Origin: Phycisphaerae bacterium
GTDB lineage: Bacteria; Planctomycetota; Phycisphaerae; Sedimentisphaerales; SG8-4
Direction of reading: 5' to 3'
NCBI GenBank assembly: GCA_030613765.1
Contig: JAUWLI010000002.1
Coordinates: forward strand, 1 to 36,122
Length of the DNA stretch: 36,122 nucleotides
The notes below the pieces were generated by a model. The model had not been told where the DNA came from. It ran no database searches and was given only the letters and a program-made list of their open reading frames with translations. Positions 28,201-35,814 of this stretch are shown here, in pieces (the stretch's first letter is position 1; each line of letters opens with the position of its first letter). A program made the position numbers and the translations under genes.

Positions 28201-28913
28201 GTACCTGTTGTGGTTGTTGTCTGGCCATCATTAATTTGTACCGTCTCATTAACCGGTGTGTCCCAGCCGGTGATTGTATTGTACTCTACCGTGTGAGAAC
28301 CTACGGCAAAACCACTCTCTGTGTATTCGCTGTCTCTCCACGCGCTGCCATCTACGCGCCATTTTGCTCCTGCGGTGACAGCCCCCGGTGGTGAGATAGT
28401 AACCTGCAGCGAGCCTGTCTGGAGGTCATACGTACCTGTTGTAGTTGTTGTCTGGCCATCATTAATCTGTACCGTCTCATTAGCCGGCTCATTCCAGTCG
28501 GCGATCGGCTTGTATTCAACCGTATGAGTACCTACAGTAACACAAGTTTCTGTATAACCGCTATCCCGCCATGCGCCGTCATCCACCCGCCACTGCGCCC
28601 CGGCCGTGACGGCCCCCGGCGATAAAATAGTAACCTGCAACGAACCTGTCTTTATTAGCCAGTTCGCAGCCAACAGGGCAAAGTCAGCTGAATTTATACC
28701 ATTAACGCCATCAAAGTCAGCACAATCATCGGGGTGGCCCGAACATCCCGAAGGGTCCAGCCACTGCTCGACAAAAATCTTCAGATCCAGGGAATTGACA
28801 TCACAATCCCCGTTCAAATCACCGACGGGAAATTCGGCGCTCACCGAACCAACCAGAGATACAGTCAGCACTAACGTGAGCAGTGGAATCCTCACAGATA
28901 TGGACACTTTCAA
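22224..28913 (-). CDS. Giant exported protein: dockerin, six 77-aa repeats, lamin-tail domains and CotH domain
   Basis: 2229 residues with a signal peptide (LLTLVLTVSLVGSVSA). Two dockerin-like calcium loops follow (DLNGDCDVNSLDL at 32-44 and DFDGVNGINSADF at 66-78), unusually at the N-terminus. Residues 91-552 are six 77-residue repeats beginning SLQVTI and containing AGAKWRVDGGAWRDS. A lamin-tail domain (LIINEFMAS, near 556) comes next, then a beta-sandwich unit, a chitobiase C-terminal-like segment (AEIRYTIDGSRP, near 910-970) and a CotH kinase-fold domain (about 1018-1438, with GVHLHGGASRN and FFVWDQENHNN). A second set follows: a chitobiase-like segment (IYYTTDGNDP), a sandwich, and three more lamin-tail domains (ITEIMYHP, VVINEVMSH, VIINEIMYNPP). 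CotH proteins phosphorylate spore coat proteins in Bacillus; the target here is unknown. The protein probably works at the cell surface. Confidence 0.88.
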   Translation of the reverse strand: MKVSISVRIPLLTLVLTVSLVGSVSAEFPVGDLNGDCDVNSLDLKIFVEQWLDPSGCSGHPDDCADFDGVNGINSADFALLAANWLIKTGSLQVTILSPGAVTAGAQWRVDDGAWRDSGYTETCVTVGTHTVEYKPIADWNEPANETVQINDGQTTTTTGTYDLQTGSLQVTISPPGAVTAGAKWRVDGSAWRDSEYTESGFAVGSHTVEYNTITGWDTPVNETVQINDGQTTTTTGTYDLQTGSLQVTISPPAAVTAGAKWRVDGGAWRDSDYTESGLAVGSHTVEYSTVTGWDTPVNETVQINDGQTTITTGTYDLQTGSLQVTISPPGAVTAGAKWRVDGGAWRDSDYTESGLTVGSHTVEYNTITGWDTPVNETVQINDGQTTITTGTYDLQTGSLQVTILPLEVALAGAQWHVDSGTWRFSSYIESGLSIGSHTIEYKAMVGWNTPVNENVQINHGQTTTASGTYIQQTGSLQVTIFPQEAIDAGAQWRVDDGAWRDSNYTETGLLVGFYPVEYSVVAGWNRPDNQMVQIHYNQTTTTSGAYIPQIHAQLIINEFMASNASEPPLDTGELLDGNNESSDWIEIYNQTDESVSMNGWFLTDDDDDLTKWQFPDGLQIYAGEFLIVFASGKTSDLYPLNYPYLDSAGYYHTNFNLDIPREYLALVAPDGNTIVYEYEPKYPEQLTNVSYGLAHYELMLVPTGATASYYVPADPDAALGADWADVDFDDLAWDTGPTALGFGGGVGTDVQQQMLNVNASLWTRIDFNLEEDQRDLFDTFMLRIKYEDGFVAYINGQEVTSRNAPNSVEWNSIADSNRPITDSAVFEQINLMPFLDTLQIGRNVLAIHGLNDDPADDEFLILPELVAASSIDVPQYFITATPGELNVADAMGLVGEVWFSHERGYYDTGFQLELSTAMDNAEIRYTIDGSRPSITHGIVYTGPINVSQTTTVRAIAVRPGWLSVDADAHTYIFLFDVANQPESPPGFPTSWGSYTADYEVDPDVVNNTLPGYSFEEGLLWIPSVCITMPTDDFFGAADGIYVYSTSKGDAWERPASIELIYPDGRDGFQINAGVHLHGGASRNHSSTLKHSFRLVFRGIYGPTKLNFPLFEDSDVEEFDQLVLRGSSGDSWTYPDSYRDGVIRHIKVQAQYTRDPWMKDTQRAMGHHSANSMFVHLYLNGLYWGQYNLCERPNSSFQASYMGGDKDEYDAVHDYEELQSGTFDVWDQMFDLAAAGLAGDADAQFIQGNNPDGTRNPNYPILLDVDNLIDYMILHHFARSEDWPCHNFWSGRRRGPLSEGFKFFVWDQENHNNTLERFITGCGCHIEVLPGEESRSLRPGYLYARLRENPMFRRKFSDRVHKHMFNGGLLTIEKVEERWMKRAAEVDKSVVAESARWGDAKRSTPYKREVEFLIEQNRLLTEYWPYISAIVLDRYRGVGLYPDIHAPVLRINDVNQHGGNISNTDELTMNNPNGSGTIYYTTDGNDPRLPESTQIYGTTLVAEDTPKKVLVPTGSVNDNWKGGGPFNDSSWNDGTFISGKIGGVGYEEGTGYEPYISYDVKAKMYNGNNSCYIRIPFTLNGDPCDFNFMSLNIRYDDGFVAYLNGDELERKNFSLTATPAWNSNATVNHEASGFETIPVSEDINSLQQGDNILAIHGLNIHNASSDFLISVELVASDVNSTTGGVSPDAIEYNNEHLTFNKSIHVKACVLDGGTWSALNEAVYGVGPVAKNLRITEIMYHPRYTGDPNDPNTEFVELKNIGPGALNLNLAEFTKGIDFTFPDIELDPGEYVVVVKDIRAFQAKYGTSVNIAGQYTGSLANDGERIKLCDAVGRTILDFEYRDGWRSITDGDGFSLTIIDPTDSEPNNWDEKESWRASVYRNGSPGADDSGILPNPGAVVINEVMSHSNTGPDWIELHNTTDEAINIGGWFLSDNSRSEPNLTKYRIANGTTIDANDYLVFYQDTDFNNPGDPGCIVPFGLSENGEKACLSSHLDPNGMLTGYRQMENFGASQTNVSLGRYYKPSTGNFNFVAMDYNTPDANNAYPKVGPVIINEIMYNPPTGNQNEEYIELHNITGTLVTLYRYDKLTPWKFTDGVDYTFSSGPVVTIQAYGYLILAKDLTAFTARYGGMPPGIQVLTGYSGRLSNAGERLQIGMPGDIDGQGTRQYIRIDRVTYSDGLHPEDCPGGVDLWPTEADGLGKSLSRKVPTDYGNDVANWQADIPSPGIANP
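27258..28643 (-). repeat. Six tandem 231-bp coding repeats
   Basis: Each unit codes for 77 residues from SLQVTI to DLQTG. Units 1-4 (about 27720-28643) are nearly identical at the DNA level, and units 5 and 6 have diverged. The gradient points to recent expansion from one end. Confidence 0.9.
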
Positions 28914-29081
28914 CTCCCTTTCCTCACTGATACTTCAGACCGCAAATGCGGGTTTATCTATGCAAATTCACAAGTATTTCCTGTGCTTATGACTGAGCGG
29001 ACAAGGTTGCGATATTTTGCATAATAAATTCTGTGGAATATGGTCCTTAATAATCGTAACTTACGGCTATGTAAAGACTAT

Positions 29082-29111
29082 ATTTTAACATACTTAGGGT
29101 AGGTAAGTCAA
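29082..29111 (-). promoter_or_regulatory. Sigma70-like promoter of the giant protein gene
   Basis: On the - strand TTGACT (29111-29106), 18 bases, then TAAAAT (29087-29082). Transcription would start near 29075, giving a leader of about 160 bases before ATG 28913. Confidence 0.55.
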
Positions 29112-29218
29112 GGGTGACATCCAACGAATATCAGATTGAAAACGGGATGATGAAACTTGTTTAAGATTCTCGGACGATTGACATGTAGACCGGACGTTAA
29201 AGTCGCAGTAGAAATAGG

Positions 29219-29478
29219 AAAGCTATTGTTTGATTTATCAATATTTCAATCAATATCCGTGCGTCTTGACTGAAGCATTTAAGCAAGAGACTATACTAGA
29301 AGACGCCCTTCTCCTGAGCCGCAAAAGTTCAGATTTCTCCGAAAATACGTGTCTCCAAAATGTCTCCACAGACGCTGATTTTACGTCAATAGAGTCCGGA
29401 TATATATCATTTATTGGCTGAATATTGCAATTTACAAAAAAATATCGGGCCAATTTCGGATTCAATGAACGTTTTCAA
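29219..29478 (+). repeat. Full copy B of the dispersed intergenic repeat
   Basis: Aligns with copy A over its whole length. GGATTCAATG is at 29458-29467. The 5' hairpin is kept (TTGATT/AATCAA). The long-range stem bounded by ATATCGGGCC is largely kept although the left arm has changed (GTCCGGATAT), with 8 of 10 positions able to pair. Confidence 0.85.
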
Positions 29479-29707
29479 GAAGTGCACCGACTAGGACAGC
29501 TTTTTATAATTCTTGCCCTTGGTATCTGAGATGTAAACGTCGTGTCTGTAACGCTTCAAGAATAGGCTCAACAGTAGCTATATACCGCAATCCCACAATG
29601 TGTCAGTTCTGACGTGCACAAATTTAGGTGCAAACCGAGTAGTTGACCGAATGAAAATATAAACCGCACACGAGATACTTCGAGAAAAGTAAATTTTAGT
29701 AGCACCG

Positions 29708-32524
29708 TCATCTTGCTTTTGGTGTTGTTGCTTCAATATCTAACTTCAGCGTCTTGATGGCATATCCGTTCGTGTCCACCACCAATGCATTCTTTTTAGT
29801 TCGCAGCGTCCTTTCGGGCTCTTCCAGCAGATTGCTTTCTTCTGCTGAGGCATAGCGAAATAACGAGGCAAGCTCGATCTCTATTTCACCTTCGGCATCT
29901 GCCGCTTCATAGTACCGCAGTATAAAACTATCCCGATCAAAGCTCTTCTTCAATGCAGTTACCACTATGTTGTCCTTACTTGTGTAAAGAAAACTGTAGC
30001 TCTCTGGCAGAAAACCCACACTTCTCAGCCGAAGAGATTCGTTAATCGCAACGGCCGTGAGGCCTGAAAATCCCTCCCATCCCCGCCTGTAGGCCCCACT
30101 TCTTTTCCAGTCCCCTAAATGAGGCACCAAAGAGAATTCATACGAATGGTAACCTGTCTTCTTCGTGTCGGCATCATGTCCTGTCAAAGATCTGAGCAAG
30201 CCCACATAGAGGCAATCATCCGTTCTATATACGGGCGTGTGATTGTCCCTAAGCACTACGGTCACACCCCAACCTTTGTCTTTCGACATCATGTCGGTCC
30301 ACTTCTGTGCAAATTTGGCTTTGGTTGGATCGGTCCAGCCAGAGCCTATATGTCCCCTCGCAAATGCACTGTCTTTTGAGAAACCGCCGGTGAATACCCT
30401 TTCAGCCGAGCTGTTCGTTCCCTTCAGGACAGGATTATCCATAGCCCCGAAGGATACTCCGATAGTGTTCTTCCATTTGCTGCCCACTGCCAGAGGCAGG
30501 CACAGATAGATGAGTCTTGGAGCCACACCCGAATAGTCCATTTCCACTTTCATATCAATTCTTGGTATGCTCTTCCATATTCCAAGAGTCACCGTGACAG
30601 GCGAGTCCTCGATCTGGCCGTGAAATAGAACCTCTGCCCCTAAAGAATCCTTCACGAACGTTTTCACCTCCGCTATTTTGAGCGTATCTGTGATTACTGA
30701 AGTCGCGTCCAGAGCCGGATCCCCGTCCAACTCACCCTTAGGCCTGCCTCTAACATCCTCAGACACAATTTGACCGAATCGCACCGGGCCATCCTGTTTC
30801 ACCAGCTCCCTTTTCAACTTTTTGTCCCGGATGCTCTTAACACCGTCGCGATCACTAAATTGGATTTTGAAGAATTCATTTTCAATAGTGCCTTTGCCTG
30901 TATTGACTGATTTCCTGTTCGCGTTGACTCGGCCGGGAACTACATAATATGTTTTGTACCCAAATGAAGGAACACCCTCAGCAACAAACCCGACTTGATG
31001 CAACCATCTACCCGCAAAGCTGCTCTTACCCAATCGTGCTATACTGCAGGGTCGTTCACGCCCATGCTCGTCTACGACTCTATATTGACCGGCCGGCAGC
31101 TCCATCTTAACCTCTGCAATATCCGTCCTCGGCCAGTTCAAGGTATTAAACACAACTACCGGATTCTTATGCGAATACTTCACTGCTGAAGCTAAAGCCT
31201 TCGCCCGCGATCGAAGAATCGTCTCAGAAAGTTCCATCCCTTCACGGGCTGACCGCATCTTCTCAAAGTCGCTGCCCCCACTATCGCCACGCCCGCCCCA
31301 ATTGTGGTCATACACCCACAGCACTTTGTCGCCCCAGATGTGTTCGAAATCCTCCACGGGGTAACCGCCCATTCCTAAAATTTCACACAGACTCGCTATC
31401 TTCTCAGCAGCCAGCAGATTCGCCTCCGCCCGGCTCAGATAATAGAACGTACGCTCCTGGCGACACTGAACAGGCCAGGGCTGAACAGATATTATCCAGC
31501 TCTCTAACTTTCTCTTGTCGGTTTCGCGCAAAGTCGCCCGTGCGATTCTATCCAAAGAGCCAAACCTGAATTGTATTCTGTTTATTTCCGGCCGCTCTGA
31601 CCGATTCCACTTGCCGATCATCGAATTCACTTTGTCAAGATTCGGGCAACGGTTGTCTCCACCACCGTTCAACATCCCCCAGAAGATACCACCGGGCCAT
31701 TCATTCTTATCGAATGCACGATTGGACCGCACAAGGTTGAGCATTACCCCCTCCAGCTCCTGCTCCGTCGGATCCCACTTATAGACTCCATCAAGGATCA
31801 CACCCAGCCCGCTGAACAGATAGAAACCATCGTACCCAACATCCTCACTGCCCCTGAACTCTTTAGGAGCAGTCACCTTAGTAGCCAGGACCTTGCTGCC
31901 GTCCAGACCCACACAATGAAAGTAGTTGCCACTAGGTGGTTCCCAGCCCCGGGTATAGAAGAAGAAACGCACTCCCGCCTTTTGGAACACCTGAGCCATC
32001 TGAGGCCCGAAACCCGACATATCATTCATTGACGCAACCGTCGGTTCGTAGTCCAGATTCCGTCTCATCCAGTTCTTGGCAAGCGTGACTGTTCTGACAA
32101 GGCTCTCTCCGGGAACAAGCGCGGCGTCCATCCCCGCCCATTCGGCCCCCACTGAAAGCTGCCCCTTCTTCAACAACGCCTGGACCCGGGGCACTAAGTC
32201 AGGATATCGGCTAAGGGCATATTTCAGGGTATAAACATTCTCCCACCAAAAGCACCACTCTGAATGTTCTTCCAGCCTGGGTACAATGGTCGCTAAGCAA
32301 GTTGCCATCTTCTCCAGTGTAATCTGCGCGGTGTCCGTATATCCAATATCCTGGTGAATAATAGGAATAACATATCCTTTAACCTGCTCACCATCTGCAG
32401 CACCGACAGCCGGCGATAGAAATAAGAATACAACCAACCAGACAATCGTTGCAATATATCCCGTCACTGCGCCCCGCAACATGAGCCACTGATTCCCGGT
32501 CTTGTCTGCCTTATTCCGAAACAT
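29708..32524 (-). CDS. Exported GH38-like alpha-mannosidase-type glycosidase
   Basis: 938 residues with a hydrophobic export segment (IATIVWLVVFLFLSPAVGAA). The N-terminal catalytic region looks like glycoside hydrolase family 38. It has a His-x-Asp metal motif (IIHQDIGYT; His57 and Asp59), a candidate nucleophile Asp168 in ASMNDMSGFGPQ, which aligns with the family's D-x-FG-H-S block, and a later His in WVYDHNWGG (about residue 405). The C-terminal half has the family's beta-sandwich features (NPVVVFNTLNWPRTD, ENEFFKIQFSDRDGVKSI, PRIDMKVEMDYSG). GH38 enzymes are retaining, metal-dependent alpha-mannosidases; the real substrate here is unknown. It could fit demannosylation of sulfated or glycoprotein glycans, in keeping with the sulfatase nearby. 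The ATG at 32482 is an alternative start. Confidence 0.82.
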   Translation of the reverse strand: MFRNKADKTGNQWLMLRGAVTGYIATIVWLVVFLFLSPAVGAADGEQVKGYVIPIIHQDIGYTDTAQITLEKMATCLATIVPRLEEHSEWCFWWENVYTLKYALSRYPDLVPRVQALLKKGQLSVGAEWAGMDAALVPGESLVRTVTLAKNWMRRNLDYEPTVASMNDMSGFGPQMAQVFQKAGVRFFFYTRGWEPPSGNYFHCVGLDGSKVLATKVTAPKEFRGSEDVGYDGFYLFSGLGVILDGVYKWDPTEQELEGVMLNLVRSNRAFDKNEWPGGIFWGMLNGGGDNRCPNLDKVNSMIGKWNRSERPEINRIQFRFGSLDRIARATLRETDKRKLESWIISVQPWPVQCRQERTFYYLSRAEANLLAAEKIASLCEILGMGGYPVEDFEHIWGDKVLWVYDHNWGGRGDSGGSDFEKMRSAREGMELSETILRSRAKALASAVKYSHKNPVVVFNTLNWPRTDIAEVKMELPAGQYRVVDEHGRERPCSIARLGKSSFAGRWLHQVGFVAEGVPSFGYKTYYVVPGRVNANRKSVNTGKGTIENEFFKIQFSDRDGVKSIRDKKLKRELVKQDGPVRFGQIVSEDVRGRPKGELDGDPALDATSVITDTLKIAEVKTFVKDSLGAEVLFHGQIEDSPVTVTLGIWKSIPRIDMKVEMDYSGVAPRLIYLCLPLAVGSKWKNTIGVSFGAMDNPVLKGTNSSAERVFTGGFSKDSAFARGHIGSGWTDPTKAKFAQKWTDMMSKDKGWGVTVVLRDNHTPVYRTDDCLYVGLLRSLTGHDADTKKTGYHSYEFSLVPHLGDWKRSGAYRRGWEGFSGLTAVAINESLRLRSVGFLPESYSFLYTSKDNIVVTALKKSFDRDSFILRYYEAADAEGEIEIELASLFRYASAEESNLLEEPERTLRTKKNALVVDTNGYAIKTLKLDIEATTPKAR

Positions 32525-32609
32525 GACAATAGATTAGCAGAAACTCTGGATATTTCAAGAACTGTTGCTATGGTCAGGCATTCTACGATGAATCAGCCTG
32601 ATAAGCAGC

Positions 32610-32638
32610 TTGCACAATCATCAATTCTTTTATACAAT
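32610..32638 (+). promoter_or_regulatory. Possible promoter of the exported methyltransferase-like gene
   Basis: TTGCAC (32610-32615), 17 bases, TACAAT (32633-32638). The -10 box is good and the -35 box weak. It lies in the divergent gap between the GH38-like gene and the gene at 32747. Confidence 0.4.
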
Positions 32639-32746
32639 AGCCACTGAGGCAGATTTCTGAGTGTGCCGTGTTGGGCCAGTTCAGGTTGAAGATGGCCTCA
32701 AGAACACTATGCAGTTGGGTGATTAGCTTAGGTGAAAGGGTCGAAA

Positions 32747-33457
32747 ATGTCAAAGCGTTTTAGAATTGGTGGTGCAATTGTAGCGATTCTATTCCTGTGT
32801 CTGCCAGTGGTCGGCCAGCAGAAAGAGCGGAGTGGCGGTCGGGGTGGCGGTTCGATTGGGGGGAAGGGATATCGCGAAGCGGCAAGTTATGTGGTCAAAC
32901 GGTTGGGCCTGCGGCGTAACAGCATAGTGGTTGATATCGGGGCTGGTGACGGTTGGTGGTCGTCGAAAATGGCTGAGAAGCTTGGACCCAAAGGTGTAAT
33001 CCACGCCGGCGAAGTCGATCAGAAAAAAATCGATAAGATAAAAGAGAAGTGGGAGGCTGTACCTCAGATCAAACCGTATTTGTGCCCGACAGACGGAACC
33101 GGTCTGGAGGAGAACTCATGCGACTTGGCGTTTATTTCCAAGACGTATCACCACTTTGACAAGGATACTCACGTCGATTACCTTAGGCATCTGAAAAAGG
33201 TGATCAAGCCTTCCGGGCGGGTGGTGATTATTGAACGGCATAAAGATCTTGCGAGTGGGCGCGGTAAAGAGCATGCGTGGCAGCCGGGTCTATTAGGTCA
33301 ACAAGCAGAGCAAGCCGGGTGGATGTTACTCCGATGTGAGCTAATCCCTGGCAGCGATCACTTCATGGCGACGTTAGTCAAGCCGGAGGCCTTTGCCGAG
33401 AAACTCTCAAGGCGGCTTACGGCCACAAAGAGAAAGCAATCCAAAGGCGATCAATAG
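32747..33457 (+). CDS. Exported class I methyltransferase-like protein
   Basis: I prefer ATG 32747 over the in-frame GTG 32732 because an AAAGGG site lies about 7 bases upstream. The product has 236 residues. A signal peptide (FRIGGAIVAILFLCLPVVGQQ) is followed by a complete SAM-binding Rossmann core: motif I VVDIGAGDGWWSSKMAEKLG, the acidic second motif (HAGEVDQ), and ISKTYHHFDKDTHVDYLRHLKKVIKPSGRVVIIE in the middle. The fold is that of small-molecule or protein methyltransferases, normally cytosolic because the cofactor is. Either a periplasmic cofactor source exists, or the signal is a membrane anchor, or the domain no longer methylates. It stands alone, divergent from the GH38-like gene. 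Confidence 0.82.
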   Translation: MSKRFRIGGAIVAILFLCLPVVGQQKERSGGRGGGSIGGKGYREAASYVVKRLGLRRNSIVVDIGAGDGWWSSKMAEKLGPKGVIHAGEVDQKKIDKIKEKWEAVPQIKPYLCPTDGTGLEENSCDLAFISKTYHHFDKDTHVDYLRHLKKVIKPSGRVVIIERHKDLASGRGKEHAWQPGLLGQQAEQAGWMLLRCELIPGSDHFMATLVKPEAFAEKLSRRLTATKRKQSKGDQ

Positions 33458-33634
33458 TCCTTGAAGTGTGGCATCTATGGTGCTATACGGGTGGTGGTTT
33501 TCAGAAGAAGGTTTCAGTTCGGGAGTGTTGAAGACGATCGGTTCTCCGTTAAGGCCTATTACAGTTTTTCGAATTTCAATGCACTTTTGCTGCAATTCCA
33601 GAGGATATCCTCCTCTACAGGTACATATCATCAT
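33407..33634 (-). CDS. Doubtful small ORF
   Basis: 75 residues from ATG 33634, overlapping the end of the 33818-33615 ORF by 20 bases and, in antisense, the last 51 bases of the methyltransferase-like gene. AGAGGAGG at about 33613 lies inside the ORF and would serve a later TTG. I recognise no family. It may be a chance frame. Confidence 0.2.
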   Translation of the reverse strand: MMICTCRGGYPLELQQKCIEIRKTVIGLNGEPIVFNTPELKPSSENHHPYSTIDATLQGLLIAFGLLSLCGRKPP

Positions 33635-33818
33635 AATCGTTAATATCGTCCCAAGTTAGCTCATCTGGATCACTGTAAGAGCTGGCACCGGTTTGGTATT
33701 CATGTAGATGGTCCAGGATCCTGTTTGTTACTCTTCGTATGGCCCTTGTATTTTCGCAGATTTCATCAAGCGTTTGCAGCTTTTTGTCTTCTTTTATAGA
33801 TTTTTCTTTTGGTGTCAT
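33615..33818 (-). CDS. Hypothetical small acidic-tailed protein
   Basis: 67 residues. The first half is charged and helical in pattern (LDEICENTRAIRRVTNRILDH), the second half is acidic (DPDELTWDDINDYDDMYL). The composition looks more like a real protein than an antisense shadow, and no gene lies opposite. No clear ribosome binding site is seen. Function unknown. Confidence 0.4.
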   Translation of the reverse strand: MTPKEKSIKEDKKLQTLDEICENTRAIRRVTNRILDHLHEYQTGASSYSDPDELTWDDINDYDDMYL

Positions 33819-34140
33819 TTCAGAATGATAACTGACTTGGAATATTTAAATTTGTCGGTACTCGAATATATGAGAAACAAAATATATTTTGCAGAATCTC
33901 GAAATGACATACTTTCGCGATTTTCAGGTAACTTAGCTGCAACTTTATGAAGTAACTATCTGAATTTACTCACCTTTGATTTTGACGAAAAACGGGGATT
34001 TATTGGATAGAGGCTTCATAGGTGACCGTTTCTTTTTGTGGCTCACTGACAAATGCCTGTGCATCTTCTTTCCAACATGCTTTCATTGGCAATTCGGCTG
34101 TTATGCAATGGTCCCAACAACGCTTGACAAGCGCACAAAG
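33819..34140. other. Intergenic region with repeat copy E
   Basis: AT-rich, with no credible gene. Contains repeat fragment E at 33961-34012. Confidence 0.4.
33961..34012 (+). repeat. Fragment E of the dispersed intergenic repeat
   Basis: TGAATTTACTCACC (33961-33974) is identical to copy D, and the next 20 bases match at about 17. A degenerate form of the GGATTCAATG block follows (GGATTTATTG) with a TTCATAG end. Confidence 0.5.
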
Positions 34141-35814
34141 TTATAACTGGCTGATACAGTAGAGATTCGACGCTGTCCGAATATAAATACGTCCACCTAA
34201 CACGGCGGGGGTAGCCAGAGTTTCTTCTCCCAGATCGTTTTGTGCCAGTATGGATAGTATGTCACCGGCCTGAAGAATATAGGCGAGTCCTTTCTCATTG
34301 ATCAGGATCAATTTGTCGCCGGCGATGATGGGTGACATGCTGAATAGTCCCTTAAGGCGTTCCTGCCAGACAATGTCCCCACTGGCGGCTTTCAGGCACA
34401 TCGCCACACCCGTATCACTGACCAGGTACAAACGGCCCTGATGGTAGACTGGAGAGGGGACATGAGGCCCACCCCTCTCATTCAGCCAGCACAAATGGGT
34501 CCGAGTAATATCTCCCTTACCCCCCGGGCGAAGGGCCAGGATGGTGCCGTTGCGACCGGAGGCCGAATATATCAGTCCTCCCCCGGTGACGATCGTGGGT
34601 ATGGCTTCCCTGGTGGGGCCTGCCAGCGACCAGAGTTGGGCGCCCGTATCCGGATTATAGCCCTTCACATGAAATGAACCATTGTAGATAAGTTCGTCGT
34701 GATCAGCGACACGTACAATCACCGGATTGGCCCAACACATCGCCTCCCTGCGATCATGTTGCCAAAGTTTGCGTCCGGTCTGCTTATCCAAGGCCAAAAA
34801 AACTGATTCACCCCGGTTTTGATCCTGGATGAAAATGATCTTGTCACGGTATATCACCGGGCTCGTACCCGGTCCATGCGTGATGGTAAAATGGCCGATG
34901 TGCTGCTTCCATTGTAGTTGCCCGTTCATGCCATAACACACAAAACCGCTATTGCCGAAAAATGCAATGACTCGTTCTCCATCAGTCACAGGAGTGGAAG
35001 TGGCATAGGAATTCTTCCTGATAATTCGCTCAATTGTCTGGGGAGTCGGAGCGGCTCGTTGCCACAACAACCGGCCCTGAGATCGAGAAAAGCAAAACAG
35101 TTCCCGCGTTTTGCCGTCTTTTGACGCTGATGTAATGAATAGTCGATCGCCCCATATGACCGGTGAGCTGTTCCCCCTGCCGGACAACTCCACTTTCCAG
35201 AGAATATTCTCCGTTTGACTCCAGGTCAGAGGAAATTCCGTCTCCAAAGCGATTCCCTGTCCGGTAGGACCGCGAAAACAGGGCCACTGCCTTTCAGCAC
35301 CCGGTGCGGGCATAACAGGCCGGACATCCACAGCCTCTATGGCTTCAGTCGATACAATCTTCGGCTTGGCTCTTGCCAGGAGTTCTCTCACCTGTTCGGA
35401 TGTAAAAGAAGGTCTTGTTTTTTTTCTCTGATAGGCATCCAGCATCAACGTAATGAAATTATCAGCCACCTGTTTGCGTTTGTCATAAGCATTCTTCAAT
35501 CCCGAATTACCTAAAACACGCTCTCGGCCTCCATGTATTTGCATAAAGATAACATAGTTGTCCGGTGTGCCCACACGTTTCCATTCTTCCTGAAGGTCAG
35601 TTGTGAGCATGGTCCGGACGATTTCCTGGTAGTTCCGGCTTACAACATCCTGGGCCAGAACACGCAATTGAATCCCAAACGGATAAGCCTCTTCAGTATT
35701 TTGTGCCTTTGACGCACTGACTGCGAACAGCAATTCTGCAGCTTGCAGCAATAGGAGTGTTGTACAATACCATCTGGTTGTTATCTGAGTTCTCATACCT
35801 ATGAGTGTATTCAT
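34141..35814 (-). CDS. Exported PQQ-like beta-propeller protein
   Basis: 557 residues. A signal peptide (TTLLLLQAAELLFAVSASKA, cleavage near residue 37; ATG 35796 is an alternative start) is followed by a helical region (about 40-165). The propeller then begins with the hallmark WPCFRGPTGQGIALETEFPL and WSQTENILWKVELSGRGNSS. Blades recur with LALDKQTGRKLWQHD, VKGYNPDTGAQLWSL and MCLKAASGDIVWQERL, and the C-terminal strand is IYIRTASNLYCI. Such proteins are abundant in planctomycetes and resemble BamB and quinoprotein propellers. No catalytic role can be shown, and quinone binding is not implied by the fold alone. It has no methyltransferase domain, unlike the two larger propeller proteins in the window. 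Confidence 0.87.
   Translation of the reverse strand: MNTLIGMRTQITTRWYCTTLLLLQAAELLFAVSASKAQNTEEAYPFGIQLRVLAQDVVSRNYQEIVRTMLTTDLQEEWKRVGTPDNYVIFMQIHGGRERVLGNSGLKNAYDKRKQVADNFITLMLDAYQRKKTRPSFTSEQVRELLARAKPKIVSTEAIEAVDVRPVMPAPGAERQWPCFRGPTGQGIALETEFPLTWSQTENILWKVELSGRGNSSPVIWGDRLFITSASKDGKTRELFCFSRSQGRLLWQRAAPTPQTIERIIRKNSYATSTPVTDGERVIAFFGNSGFVCYGMNGQLQWKQHIGHFTITHGPGTSPVIYRDKIIFIQDQNRGESVFLALDKQTGRKLWQHDRREAMCWANPVIVRVADHDELIYNGSFHVKGYNPDTGAQLWSLAGPTREAIPTIVTGGGLIYSASGRNGTILALRPGGKGDITRTHLCWLNERGGPHVPSPVYHQGRLYLVSDTGVAMCLKAASGDIVWQERLKGLFSMSPIIAGDKLILINEKGLAYILQAGDILSILAQNDLGEETLATPAVLGGRIYIRTASNLYCISQL

Larger units (their letters stand above)
28914..29707. other. Intergenic region with promoter and repeat copy B
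   Basis: It lies between the start of the giant protein gene and the end of the GH38-like gene, both on the - strand. It holds the promoter at 29082-29111, repeat copy B, and a small palindrome around 28940 (CCGCAAATGCGG). No gene is seen. Confidence 0.5.

Noticed and set aside
27258..28643. Regular DNA repeats that could suggest a CRISPR array
   Set aside because: The unit is 231 bp and codes for in-frame 77-residue protein repeats; there are no short repeats with spacers.
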